Below, piece by piece: positions 8,863 to 18,351 of a DNA stretch of 64,000 bases (position 1 is its first letter; the number at the start of each line of letters is the position of its first letter). This stretch comes from Mucilaginibacter sp. cycad4 (GTDB lineage Bacteria > Bacteroidota > Bacteroidia > Sphingobacteriales > Sphingobacteriaceae), in the NCBI RefSeq assembly GCF_034263275.1, contig NZ_CP139559.1, positions 3,472,001 to 3,536,000 of the forward strand. The letters run 5' to 3'. Below the pieces are notes generated by a model. The model made no database searches, was not told the origin of the DNA, and saw only the letters and a program-made list of their open reading frames with translations. A program made the translations under genes and the position numbers.

Positions 8863-10338
8863 CTATTGTTTTCTCTTTCCCCAAATGGCGGTGCCATGGT
8901 TATCCAACCCGGTAAATATCAGGGTTGATGTTATTTTGTTTTCCCAGTCGCGCTCACGTTCAACTTTTATCTTGTAAGTGTCGCCGTTGCTGTATTTAAG
9001 CTCAAGCCATGGAGCGGTGAATGTCCATTTATCCGCCGCATTGCCATCAATAGTACCCGCAGCATCCAGTTTAAAGGTTGTTGAAACCTGGAAATCCGGA
9101 TTGGTTTGCTCGGTACCATAACCTGGTACAATGTGGTAGTTCAGCGTGATCTTTTCATAGGTTCCGGCCACATCGGTCGACACTATTGCTGTCTGGGCGA
9201 CATTGGCATATCGCTCAGGCGATACTATCGGCCAGCCATCAATTGTCCATGATATTTTACGAACGTGCAGGTCCATAAAATAGGAGTTGATACCCGGCCT
9301 GCCCTGGTGTGCCATATAATATTGCCCGCTGCCATTGTCAAACACCGCGCAATGGCCTGTACCTTGCCAGCCGCTTTGATTGGTGAATTGATAAGGCGCC
9401 AGGATCATTGGCCCATGATCCTCATCGGTATTAATGTCATGCCCGTTATAATCATAAAAGGGACCGGTCGGACTATCGCCCCGCCCTACCCTTACGTTAT
9501 ACTTGGTTTGCAGCCAGTCATAACTGATAAACAGGAAATACTTTTTCAGATCGGGATTATAGATCACCTCGGCGCCTTCAATGTTACCATTGTATTTGCC
9601 GCCGGTAAAGCCGCGGTTAGCTATGCGCTTGCCCTTATCGCCAGAATTGGCCGCTAAACCGGTTGAAGGATCAAGTTTCAGGATATAGATCCCATCCCAG
9701 GCCGAGCCGTAGTACATATACTGCTCGCCGCTTGTTGTGGTAATTACTGTTGGGTCGATGGCGTTAGTTTGGATACTGGCATCATTAGCCGATGTTACCA
9801 CGAGACCTTTTTCCGTCCAGGGTCCTTCAGGCGATGAAGCCGTCGCCATACCGATAACACTCAGGCGCGCCACGGGCGATGAAAGCGAATAATACAATCT
9901 GTACTCTGAACCTACCTTCATAACATAAGGTGCCCATAAGGCGTTGTAAGGCGTGCCGCCTTTACCCGTAATATAGGCGGCCCCCTGCGCCGGTAATGAC
10001 GAAAATACCCAGCCCACATATTCCCACTGCACCAAATCCTTCGACCTGCGGATTTGCAAACCCGACCGTACATCGGTACCAAAAGCCACATCGGTGCTAT
10101 AGCAGTAATAATAATCGCCAAACTTTTTAATGGACGGGTCATGCACGTTATACACCGTCCATTTAGGGTAATACGTAAACGCCGCTATATCTGCATAAGT
10201 ATCACTGATACTATTGATATCAAACGTTGTTGTTACCGGTGTAGTAGTAGTATCCGTTTTAGCTGGCGTAGGTGTTTCCTTTTTTGAGCAGGAAAACAGT
10301 ACCGTTGCCAATGCCGTTATTAAGTATAGATTTTTCAT
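8863..10338 (-). CDS. Lipoprotein GH43 family glycosidase, arabinan endo-1,5-alpha-L-arabinanase-like
   Basis: A 491-residue secreted lipoprotein (lipobox LFSC, Cys17, then a Thr-rich linker). A five-bladed GH43 propeller follows, with the three catalytic acids in place: general base Asp67 in NVHDPSI, pKa-modulating Asp195 in NAIDPTV and general acid Glu254 in NIEGAEVIY. The ~110 C-terminal residues look like the beta domain often found on endo-arabinanases (GH43_C type). It is last in an operon with SusD, SusC, FecR and a sigma factor. The likely job is cutting arabinan or arabinose-containing pectin side chains at the cell surface. The precise substrate is inferred. Confidence 0.88.
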   Translation of the reverse strand: MKNLYLITALATVLFSCSKKETPTPAKTDTTTTPVTTTFDINSISDTYADIAAFTYYPKWTVYNVHDPSIKKFGDYYYCYSTDVAFGTDVRSGLQIRRSKDLVQWEYVGWVFSSLPAQGAAYITGKGGTPYNALWAPYVMKVGSEYRLYYSLSSPVARLSVIGMATASSPEGPWTEKGLVVTSANDASIQTNAIDPTVITTTSGEQYMYYGSAWDGIYILKLDPSTGLAANSGDKGKRIANRGFTGGKYNGNIEGAEVIYNPDLKKYFLFISYDWLQTKYNVRVGRGDSPTGPFYDYNGHDINTDEDHGPMILAPYQFTNQSGWQGTGHCAVFDNGSGQYYMAHQGRPGINSYFMDLHVRKISWTIDGWPIVSPERYANVAQTAIVSTDVAGTYEKITLNYHIVPGYGTEQTNPDFQVSTTFKLDAAGTIDGNAADKWTFTAPWLELKYSNGDTYKIKVERERDWENKITSTLIFTGLDNHGTAIWGKRKQ

Positions 10339-10418
10339 AATCAGCCCCTCTAAATCTCCCCCGGAAGGGAGACTTTCTTTATTTGTTTATTTATTAACTA
10401 ATCTTCGCGAAAAGCGCC

Positions 10419-10540
10419 GGATTGTGCGATTCCCGTCTTGAGAGAGGTGGAGGGGTGTGTTTCTGCTTTAATAATCGCACGCATAACACACCCCTGCCAC
10501 AACCTTTACCCGTCGTGTGCCCTCTCGTCAAGGGATTTTA
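10419..10540. repeat. Repeat family D, uninterrupted copy 1
   Basis: An element of ~120 bp begins GATTGTGCGATTCCC and contains GAGGGGTGTGTTTCTGC and, reversed, ACACACCCCTGCC. It ends CCCTCTCGTCAAGGGATTTT. It lies between SusD and GH43. Related copies at 41165-41482 and 45908-46244 carry an inserted element exactly within this terminal palindrome, so this copy shows the empty site. A GC-rich palindrome (AGCCCTCCCC/GGGGAGGG) follows directly to 10578. Confidence 0.75.
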
Positions 10541-10574
10541 AAAGCCCTCCCCTTCCGGGGAGGGTTGGGTGGGG

Positions 10575-12131
10575 CTAATACCCCGCATTCTGCACTAAAC
10601 CAACATTGGTTTGTACCTCGGTAAGCGGTATCGGTAAATACTCCTTACCTGCGGTGTAAGTATTAAATTCAGGGTCGCGGGCTTTTAGCCAGGCCAGTTT
10701 AGTTGGATCCTGTAACCAGCCCCAGCGACGGATATCATCAAACCTGTGGCCTTCCAATGAAAACTCCAGGAAACGTTCGTGACCTATCTGCTCACGCATC
10801 TCAGCCTGGCTCATGCCTGGTTTTACTGTGGCCAGATTTGGCAAACCAACACGGCTGCGCACCCGCTGGATGTATTGATAAGCATCGTTTGTCTGGCCCA
10901 ATTCGTTCAAACACTCAGCGTACATCAGCAGTACATCGGCATAACGCATCAACCTTTCGTTAATACCCGATCTCCAGTCATACTCGTCGGCCTGGCCGCT
11001 ATCGCCGTTTTCATACTTATGGCAAAACAGCGCATTTAATGACGAGCTGCCGGCGTAGCGGGCAGCAAAATCCTGGTTGTATAATTTTTCGCCGGGTTTA
11101 TTGTAGTACATCGTTACATCCAAGCGTGGGTCAACGCCCCCGCTGGTTGTTTTTTCCTGCAGATATTCATTGTATAATGCAGGCGTTGGCTGTACATCGG
11201 TAAAACCAAAACTTGCTGCGCCAAAAGTGATAGCCCGGGCGGATGTACGGCCCCATCCCGATGACGGATCACCTCCCCAGCCCAGATCAGTACCGCCGGC
11301 ATCCCTTGAAAACTGAACCTCAAAAATCGATTCGGAGTTGTTTTCATTATTGGCAAAAAAGTTATCGTAATAATTGGCCACCAGGCTATAGGTACCCATA
11401 TCAATAACTGATTTGAACTCGGCAGCCGCCTCGGCATATTTCTTAGTGAACAGATAAGTTTTACCCAGGTATGCTGCCGCAGCACCTTTTGTAGCGCGGC
11501 CGGTTTGCCCATCGGGAGATAAACCAGTATAGGTTGTTGGCAGCATGCCTTCAGCAGCTTTAAAATCGCTGATCACCTGCGCCCAAACAACATCCTGTGG
11601 TTGCTGTTTCTGGAAATAATCGGCGCTTGATGCAGCTGGAAGCAATGGCATCGGCACGTTTTTATAAAAATCGGCGAGGTGGAAATAGTACAGTCCACGC
11701 AGGAAATATGCTTGTCCTAATACGCGTTTCTTTAGTTCAGCATCCATGTTAATATCCGGCACATATTTCAGCACCTCGTTTGCGCGCAAAATGCCCTGGT
11801 AGTAGGCAGTCCATGAAAACAGCACGCCATCTCCTGTGCTCTGCATGTTGAATTTACCCATGTTATAGATCTGGTCCCAGGGGCTGTAGCTTGTAGCGTC
11901 ATCGCCCCTTGTATTTTCAACTATCGGCGAAAAGCGCATGTATGAACCATCAATAATTAAACTGCCGTATACGGCGTTTATCCCTTTTACAGCGTCGTCG
12001 GCAGTTTTCCAGAATGTTTGGGTGGTTTGCGCGTTAGGGTTTACCGTATCCAAACTACCTTTTTTACAACCCATTACAAAAGCCGATAGTACCAGGCCGG
12101 TAACTACGGTCTTTTTAAATATATTTTTCAT
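10575..12131 (-). CDS. SusD/RagB family glycan-binding outer-membrane lipoprotein
   Basis: A 518-residue lipoprotein (lipobox FVMGC, Cys22) with SusD family hallmarks: the N-terminal TTQTFWKTADDAVKGINAVYGSL, helical TPR-like repeats (AYFLRGLYYFHLADFYKNVPM) and the C-terminal RFDDIRRWGW followed by YLPIPLTEVQTN near the end. SusD proteins cap the SusC channel on the cell surface and deliver oligosaccharides to it. It lies 28 bp downstream of the matching susC gene. Together they form the import pedal-bin complex of this locus, probably for arabino-oligosaccharides given the GH43 enzyme next to it. Confidence 0.95.
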   Translation of the reverse strand: MKNIFKKTVVTGLVLSAFVMGCKKGSLDTVNPNAQTTQTFWKTADDAVKGINAVYGSLIIDGSYMRFSPIVENTRGDDATSYSPWDQIYNMGKFNMQSTGDGVLFSWTAYYQGILRANEVLKYVPDINMDAELKKRVLGQAYFLRGLYYFHLADFYKNVPMPLLPAASSADYFQKQQPQDVVWAQVISDFKAAEGMLPTTYTGLSPDGQTGRATKGAAAAYLGKTYLFTKKYAEAAAEFKSVIDMGTYSLVANYYDNFFANNENNSESIFEVQFSRDAGGTDLGWGGDPSSGWGRTSARAITFGAASFGFTDVQPTPALYNEYLQEKTTSGGVDPRLDVTMYYNKPGEKLYNQDFAARYAGSSSLNALFCHKYENGDSGQADEYDWRSGINERLMRYADVLLMYAECLNELGQTNDAYQYIQRVRSRVGLPNLATVKPGMSQAEMREQIGHERFLEFSLEGHRFDDIRRWGWLQDPTKLAWLKARDPEFNTYTAGKEYLPIPLTEVQTNVGLVQNAGY

Positions 12132-12159
12132 TATACTAATGTTTAATGTTTATCAATAA

Positions 12160-15100
12160 TTATAAGCCAACCTGTAAACCAACCAGCAAAGTGCGCGGGT
12201 TAGGGAACGAACCGTAGTCGAAACCACGGTTAATGGTACCATCGTTAATAAAATCAGGATCGTAACCTTTGTATTTGGTTATGGTATAAAGGTTTTGGCC
12301 CGACAAATAGATCCTTACACTCCTGAACACATGTGTGCGGTTTAATACTGATACCGGCAAAGTATAACCCAATTGCGCAGTTTGCAGGCGGGCATATGAG
12401 GCACTTTGAATAAACCTGTCAGAATTGCGGTTATTGGCATTAGGGTCGCCGATTATCGGACGCGGAACGTTGGTATTGGTATTGCTTGGTGTCCAGTAGT
12501 TCAGCTCATCGGTGCTGGCATTGGTATATTGGCCAGTCATTAAAGCCTGGTATACACCGTTGGCAATTTTACTGCCGTAGTTACCCTGTATAAATATTGA
12601 TGCATCAATATTTTTATAGTTGGCGCTAAAGTTGAAGCCATAGTAAAGTTTTGGTATAGCGGAACCTAAGTAAACACGGTCGTTATCATTGATGATGCCG
12701 TTATGATCGGTATCAACAAATTTAACATCACCGGGAGCGGCGCCGGTTTGGGTGGCGTGGGCGGCTACATCAGCTGCATCTTTAAAAATGCCTTCAGTTT
12801 TAAAGGCGTATAGTTGACCTACTTCTCCACCTACTGCTGTTTTGCTGTACGCACCATATATCGGATTACCGCCATTGCCTAATGATGTTACCTTGTTTTT
12901 AACAGTAGAAGCATTTGCGCTTATGGTATAGTTAAACGGCCCTGTGTCCTTACTGCGATATGTTACCGTAAACTCGATACCTTTATTGGTAAACGAGGCG
13001 GCATTAACAAGCGGCGTATTAATTGCCCCTACTGAAGGCGGAATAGGCACCCCTAACAATACACCGGTAATTTTATTGATATAATACTCAGATGAAAATG
13101 CAAGCTGATCATGGAACAAACTTAAATCAAGGCCAATGTTAGTTGTTTTTTTACCCTCCCATTTATTGGTTTGGTCAAACACCTGGGTTTGCGTTGTTCC
13201 CGTGGCAAGTGTATTACCAAACACATAACTAGCGTTTCCATTTACAATGGTTTGGTAAGGATATGGATTAGATAACGCATTGATGTTACCCAATATTCCG
13301 TACCCGGCTTTAAGTTTTAACTGCGTAATAACCTCTGGCAGGTGGATAAATTTTTCTTTATTGATGTTCCAGCCTATGGATGCACCCGGGAAATTTCCGT
13401 AGCGATTTTTGGATGTAAGCTGCGAACTACCATCGCGTCTGTAGTTAAAGGTTAGCAGGTAACGGTCGTCATAATTATAATTAAGGCGCGCAAATATCGG
13501 AGAGTAAAATTTAGTAAGCGTGTTATTACTATAAGCTGTTTTATTGGCAGGATTACTTACATTATCCAGCGCGAACAAGTACGGCTGTGGCAAATTTAAT
13601 GCAACACCTGTTAAATTACTGTTAGCATTTTTTTGATACGCTGTACCGGCAAGTATCTCGAAATTATGTTTGTTTACATTTAGCTTATAGCTCAGCGTGT
13701 TTTCTATCAGCTGGGTATAATAATTACCCCGGGCATCACTATAGTAGGCTGTTGTGTTTGGATAAAACCAGCCCAGATCATAAATAGGGTCAAAGTATGT
13801 GTTTCTAAAATCGTTGCGATCATAACTTCCGCTAATGCGGTATTTCAGATTTTTAAGTATATCTACCTCCATCCAGGCTGATGCCAGCATGCGGTTACGC
13901 TGCCCTGTGCTGTTCAATAAATTATTTACGCCAATAATGTTAAGGGAAATAGCCCTTTGCGTGTTTTGATCAACACCGCCGTAACCGCCAACACGGTTAG
14001 GGTCATAGATAGGCATAGTTGGGATAGCCGTTACCAGGTCAACTATCTGATTGCCGGTACCATGTAAATGCGGGTACGCCAGGTTGTTATAATCACCTTC
14101 TGTATAAGCAAATTTGGTACCGAAGGATACAATGCCTTTTTTACCCTGGATATTACCGCTCAGGTTATAACGCGTATACGACGGTCCGGATACTGTTGTA
14201 CCGGTTTGGTTAAAATAATCAAAAGCAACATTATAACTCATGTTATCGTTACCTCCCGATAAGCCCAGGTCATGGCTTTGGGTATAGCCTGTTCTGAAAC
14301 CAGATTTTTGCCAGTCGGTATTTACATTGCTGATGAATTTGCTTGATGATGGGTCATTGCCCGGCGCTAATGACAAACCTGCATTAGTTTCAGCGGCATT
14401 AACAATTTGCTGGTAACCTACCCTATCGGTAACGGATAACGTTTTAGGATTTTTTTGAAAGCCCGCGTAACCATTATAGTTGATTTTCATGGGACCGTTC
14501 TTGCCTTTTTTGGTAGTAATGATAACTACACCATTAGCGCCACGAAACCCATAAATTGCACCGGCAGATGCATCCTTAATCACTTGTAAACTTTCGATAT
14601 CAGTATTTGGAAAATCAAAAGGCTCAAATGTTGGCACGCCATCAATTATAAATAATGGGTTATTGCTATTTAATGAGCTTACACCACGGATGCGGATAGA
14701 AACACCTTCCCCCGGAACACCAGATCCGTTTACCTGTACGCCTGCTACCTGGCCCTGCAGCGCTCTTGCAACATCGGGTGTTACACGCTTGTTGGCATCC
14801 TTAAGGTTTACTACAGTAACAGAACCGGTAAGATTTTCCTTTTTCTGCGTGCCATAACCCACCACAATTACTTCATTTAACGAGTTGGATGCAGCCTTTA
14901 ACTGTACATTGATCAACGAGTTGCCGCTAACTGTTATTTCCTGCGTGGCATAGCCAACAAACGAAAACACAAGCACCACGCTACTGGCATTACCATCGGG
15001 TATATTTAAAGTATAACGTCCCTGCAAATCGGTTTGAGCGCTGACGTTGGTGCCCTTTACCTTCACGGTAACGCCAGGCATGGGCAGGTCAGACTCGTCG

Positions 15101-15507
15101 GTAACTTTACCGCTCACAGCGCCCGGGGCCATGGCCTTGCCCTTTTCGGTAAGGATAACCAGGTTATTGTCACTCAGCGTGTAACCGAGGTTGGTATTGC
15201 TAAGTACAGCTTTCATCACCTCTTCAAGCGATGCATCTTTTGTATTTAAACTGGCCTGCACGTCGTTTTTTAACAACATGTCATCGTTATACAAAAAGCG
15301 ATAGTCAGATTTTTTTTCGATCTCCTTAAGCGCCTTTTTTAAAGGTATGTTTTGGAAATTTACGTTGATCTTTGTCTGACCATATCCTTTTGAAAACGCC
15401 TGCAACGAGGAGACGAGGACCAGGATAAGGATAAATTTACACATAAGAAGTACTTTCAAAAATTGGTTCAGCCGCAATGGGTTAATGCGGTGTTCATTTT
15501 TTTTCAT
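12160..15507 (-). CDS. SusC/RagA TonB-dependent transporter with STN signalling domain
   Basis: A 1115-residue outer-membrane transporter. Order of domains: signal peptide, STN domain (~residues 45-115, VNFQNIPLKKALKEIEKKSDYRFLYN...), carboxypeptidase-regulatory-like domain (~135-210), TonB box and plug (VVGYGTQKKENLTGSV, then SIRIRGVSSLN and FIIDGVP), then a 22-strand barrel ending in an aromatic-containing last strand. The STN domain is the part that contacts a FecR anti-sigma factor in the periplasm, and a FecR gene lies directly upstream, so transporter occupancy probably controls the operon. It is long because of the STN extension. Confidence 0.96.
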   Translation of the reverse strand: MKKNEHRINPLRLNQFLKVLLMCKFILILVLVSSLQAFSKGYGQTKINVNFQNIPLKKALKEIEKKSDYRFLYNDDMLLKNDVQASLNTKDASLEEVMKAVLSNTNLGYTLSDNNLVILTEKGKAMAPGAVSGKVTDESDLPMPGVTVKVKGTNVSAQTDLQGRYTLNIPDGNASSVVLVFSFVGYATQEITVSGNSLINVQLKAASNSLNEVIVVGYGTQKKENLTGSVTVVNLKDANKRVTPDVARALQGQVAGVQVNGSGVPGEGVSIRIRGVSSLNSNNPLFIIDGVPTFEPFDFPNTDIESLQVIKDASAGAIYGFRGANGVVIITTKKGKNGPMKINYNGYAGFQKNPKTLSVTDRVGYQQIVNAAETNAGLSLAPGNDPSSSKFISNVNTDWQKSGFRTGYTQSHDLGLSGGNDNMSYNVAFDYFNQTGTTVSGPSYTRYNLSGNIQGKKGIVSFGTKFAYTEGDYNNLAYPHLHGTGNQIVDLVTAIPTMPIYDPNRVGGYGGVDQNTQRAISLNIIGVNNLLNSTGQRNRMLASAWMEVDILKNLKYRISGSYDRNDFRNTYFDPIYDLGWFYPNTTAYYSDARGNYYTQLIENTLSYKLNVNKHNFEILAGTAYQKNANSNLTGVALNLPQPYLFALDNVSNPANKTAYSNNTLTKFYSPIFARLNYNYDDRYLLTFNYRRDGSSQLTSKNRYGNFPGASIGWNINKEKFIHLPEVITQLKLKAGYGILGNINALSNPYPYQTIVNGNASYVFGNTLATGTTQTQVFDQTNKWEGKKTTNIGLDLSLFHDQLAFSSEYYINKITGVLLGVPIPPSVGAINTPLVNAASFTNKGIEFTVTYRSKDTGPFNYTISANASTVKNKVTSLGNGGNPIYGAYSKTAVGGEVGQLYAFKTEGIFKDAADVAAHATQTGAAPGDVKFVDTDHNGIINDNDRVYLGSAIPKLYYGFNFSANYKNIDASIFIQGNYGSKIANGVYQALMTGQYTNASTDELNYWTPSNTNTNVPRPIIGDPNANNRNSDRFIQSASYARLQTAQLGYTLPVSVLNRTHVFRSVRIYLSGQNLYTITKYKGYDPDFINDGTINRGFDYGSFPNPRTLLVGLQVGL

Positions 15508-15667
15508 AATTTAGCATTAAGGTTATTTTAACTATTTGGTTTATAGAAGGACTGGTAGTTAACTTGTACCACATTATAATGGGGGGATGCGGGAACATCT
15601 TCCCATTTTTTATGGTTTAAGATTTGATACTTATGTACGCATAGGCTATTTCATAAAGGTTTATTAA

Positions 15668-16750
15668 TTAATAAATTACAATTTGGTTAGTGTCAATTTT
15701 ATAACTGAACGCAGCTGTTTTTTGCAAGCTCAATAAAGCCTTGCTAATCGATTCTTTTTGAAATTTCCCCGTAAAACGCAGCTTTTTTACATCATCATTT
15801 TCAAAAACGATATTCACGTTATATCTGCGCTCCATTTTTTGAGCGATATTTTCAAAATCCTCGGCATCAAAGGCCAGTTTATTTTCGAGCCATAAAGCTT
15901 CAGACGGCAGCGTATCTTTTTTTGCCTGATGAATGCGGCTCAGTGCTATAAGTGGCGTCTCCTCGGCCACCTTAATTGTTGGAACATTATTTTTTATATG
16001 GAGCTCCTGATTATTGATTACCGTAAGTTTTTCTGAAGGGTTGAGGATGATCTTTTTTTCAGGATTTTTTAAAACGGTAAGTTCAATTTTACCACGGATG
16101 AGTGCGGCTTCGGATGTTTTATCATTTTTATACGAGCGCACATTGAATTTAGTACCTAATACCCTGATACTGATGGTTGGCGTGGTAACCACAAAAGGGC
16201 GCTGCGGGTCTTTAACCACGTCAAAAAAAGCTTCACCTACAAGGGACACCCGTCTTTGATCGGTGCCAAAATCATTGCTGTAGGTAAGTCTGCTGCCCAT
16301 ATTGAGCCAGACACGGCTACCGTCAGGCAGTTGAATTTTACTGATCCCGTTTTTAGGAGCAGTTATTTCATTTGACTTTCCCGGTGCAATAGTTTCTTTG
16401 CGGGTAAACCAAAAGATACCTAATATTAAACAGGCTGCGGCCAATAACGAGCCCATTTTAACGATCCTGGCTTTTTTCCTTTTAGTTTGAATGGCGATAA
16501 CCTGCGCAGCCTCTTCAGCTTCCTTTGCTTCAATGGCATCAAGTTCGGCGTCAAAAGCATCCCATTTGCTCAGCAGTTTTTCATCCCCGGCGATTTGCTG
16601 ATCATTTTTCCAGATCTCCTCCAGCTCATCCATCGGGTACATAATGGTATCCCCCTGTTGCTGTAACAGTTGCTCAAGTTCAAGTAACTCTTCGGGCGAA
16701 GCTTCACCATTTAACTTTTTACCAATAAGTATCCAGATGTTATTAATCAT
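15668..16750 (-). CDS. FecR family anti-sigma factor
   Basis: A 360-residue inner-membrane anti-sigma factor. The N-terminal cytoplasmic segment (ELLELEQLL...) should bind the ECF sigma factor encoded just upstream. A basic stretch and one transmembrane helix follow at ~residues 97-115 (MGSLLAAACLILGIFWF). Next come the periplasmic FecR domain (ISKIQLPDGSRVWLNMGS) and a C-terminal STN-like/DUF4974 domain (AFDAEDFENIAQKMERRYNVNI...). It receives the signal from the STN domain of the SusC protein. It is 55 bp after the sigma gene. Confidence 0.94.
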   Translation of the reverse strand: MINNIWILIGKKLNGEASPEELLELEQLLQQQGDTIMYPMDELEEIWKNDQQIAGDEKLLSKWDAFDAELDAIEAKEAEEAAQVIAIQTKRKKARIVKMGSLLAAACLILGIFWFTRKETIAPGKSNEITAPKNGISKIQLPDGSRVWLNMGSRLTYSNDFGTDQRRVSLVGEAFFDVVKDPQRPFVVTTPTISIRVLGTKFNVRSYKNDKTSEAALIRGKIELTVLKNPEKKIILNPSEKLTVINNQELHIKNNVPTIKVAEETPLIALSRIHQAKKDTLPSEALWLENKLAFDAEDFENIAQKMERRYNVNIVFENDDVKKLRFTGKFQKESISKALLSLQKTAAFSYKIDTNQIVIY

Positions 16751-16805
16751 TATTTACGGCTCTATATATAAAGACTGTAAATAATCGGGATACCCCAGTA
16801 GGAAA

Positions 16806-17399
16806 TTAAATATTTTTTGAAATTTTTTCGTGGCTAACTGTAACCGGCAATTTCTGGGCATCCTTTAACCCCAGCACAAGCGTTTTCAGGGCGTTGCCCA
16901 TGTGGTATTCAACAGTTTTTATGGAGATATCGAGTAAATCGGCTACTTCACGATATTTCAGGTCGTCTTCTTTTATCAGCTTAAAAACAAGACGGCATTG
17001 GGCGGATAGTTTGCTTAATGTGGTATTGATCAGTTTGGTAAGGTCCTCGCAAACCAGCTTATCCTCCCCTGTTGCACTTGAATCGGCAACATCTATATGA
17101 ACGTCATCAATATTCACGCTTTTTAGCTGATTTTTGGCGAGGCAGGTAAGTGATTTATTTTTTACCGATGTATAGCAGTAATAAGTAAAGTTATTGATTT
17201 CGGCCAACGATGCCCGGCGTGCCCACAGGTTCATAAAAACGTCGTTGGTGATCTCTTCGGCCAATTCATCCTGTTTTACCAGTGATTTTGCCAGGCCAAA
17301 CAATTTACCATAATAAAATAAGTACAGCCTTTTAAAGGAAGCCCTGCTGCTGTTTAGAGCAATATCATTAAGCAAGTACTTAACTTCGGTATCCAACAT
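16806..17399 (-). CDS. ECF RNA polymerase sigma factor (FecI-like)
   Basis: A 197-residue extracytoplasmic-function sigma factor with region 2 (FKRLYLFYYGKLFGLAKSLV...EEITNDVFMNLW) and region 4 (LSAQCRLVFKLIKEDDLKYREVADLLDISIKTVEYHMGNAL), the layout of Bacteroidota sigma-70 factors linked to FecR proteins. I start it at the ATG at 17399; a TTG 30 bp upstream is in frame but adds a non-conserved leader. It should direct polymerase to the susC promoter once released by FecR. First gene of the locus. Confidence 0.94.
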   Translation of the reverse strand: MLDTEVKYLLNDIALNSSRASFKRLYLFYYGKLFGLAKSLVKQDELAEEITNDVFMNLWARRASLAEINNFTYYCYTSVKNKSLTCLAKNQLKSVNIDDVHIDVADSSATGEDKLVCEDLTKLINTTLSKLSAQCRLVFKLIKEDDLKYREVADLLDISIKTVEYHMGNALKTLVLGLKDAQKLPVTVSHEKISKNI

Positions 17400-17844
17400 T
17401 CCTTTATCGGTTATAATTACTTTTATCAAAACCCGAAACGGGTTAAGTATGGTTTAAATCAATATAATTGGTAATTGGCCTTCATTAAAGCGGGGTTATC
17501 ACGCTAATGAAAATCTAAGGTATAAAATTATTTTAATTGTTCAAAAAACAATTAAAATAATTTTTCTATGATGATCTACTTACCAGTAACGGTTCATGCT
17601 AAATTGTTTTATATGCCTCAAACGACCGCTATAAGAGTAAATCATATTAATCTCAAATAAAATTCATATAAAGTTAAAATTAGCCTCCTTAACATTAGCC
17701 GCCGAAACAATGCTTTTAATTGTCACTTAAACAATAATATAAACGATCAGATTCCTCCATTACTAAAACAGGTTACCTGGATAAAGCTTATAATCAAGTA
17801 CTATAAATATTTTCATATCTTTAGTTCCGAATTTATTTAAACTA
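17400..17844. other. AT-rich intergenic region with one long hairpin
   Basis: No gene is supported here. The only clear structure is an 18-bp perfect inverted repeat at 17524-17541/17547-17564, described separately. Near 17815, TATCTTTA is one base off a -7 box and may serve the broken gene that starts at 17845. Confidence 0.5.
17524..17564. repeat. 18-bp perfect inverted repeat, 5-nt loop
   Basis: AAAATTATTTTAATTGTT (17524-17541) pairs perfectly with 17547-17564 around CAAAA. It lies 125 bp upstream of the sigma factor start and 280 bp before the broken gene, between divergent units, so it has no obvious gene to terminate. It is AT-only apart from one G-C pair. Confidence 0.6.
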
Positions 17845-18311
17845 ATGCCCTACAAACCTGGACTTCACATTTTATCTGAATTTACATCCGCTAAATATAA
17901 CTTATTGTTATCCAGCGCAGAATTGTTTATTATAATGGGGACATGGCTTTTACCACGCTCAACGTGGTATCGCACGGCATCCCGTATATGGCCCTGGTTT
18001 GGTTTTATGAGCAGAAAAAATTCACCGGCTGGAAGAGCTACCGAACCCAATTCATGAAAATCACTTTTAGCAAATACGGGGTACTTTCATTTATCGGACT
18101 GCTTATTTTGTTTGCTTATGTAGAAGAAGGTCTTTGGGATGGCCTTATCTGGAAAGAGCATGTTTCGGTATTCAGGATCTTTGCAGAGCTGCCATCCATT
18201 AAAAGCGATATGCTGCTGGCCTTAACCGTTCCGTTTTTAGCCTTGCCGCAGTCAACCCACTATGTGCTTGATGGCTTTATTTGGCGCATGCGGAAGCAAA
18301 AAGAGGCTTAG
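17845..18311 (+). pseudogene. Broken gene: short N-terminal piece joined out of frame to the 3' part of a membrane-protein gene
   Basis: From the ATG at 17845, the frame reads MPYKPGLHILSEFTSAKY and continues to ~17940. This start resembles, from memory, the N-termini of AdoMet decarboxylase-like (SpeH-type) proteins. The homologous-looking sequence then continues one frame over as GDMAFTTLNVVSHGIPYMALVWFYE and runs to the stop at 18311. That second part has hydrophobic segments (LSFIGLLILFAYV, LLALTVPFLALPQSTHY) and begins in mid-domain, with no ATG-plus-leader of its own. The simplest reading is a deletion that fused two genes; a single frameshift in the GGGG run near 17937-17940 is the alternative. 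Either way the intact product is missing. Confidence 0.55.
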
Positions 18312-18320
18312 CATCAGCAA

Positions 18321-18346
18321 AAGCGCCACCAGAATTGGCGGCGCTT
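18321..18346. terminator. Bidirectional hairpin between convergent genes
   Basis: AAGCGCCACC (18321-18330) pairs with GGCGGCGCTT (18337-18346) with one mismatch around a 6-nt loop, followed by TTAATTTT on the plus strand and preceded by A-rich bases. It separates the broken gene from the RNA-repair operon, which ends at 18352. Confidence 0.65.
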
Positions 18347-18351
18347 AATTT

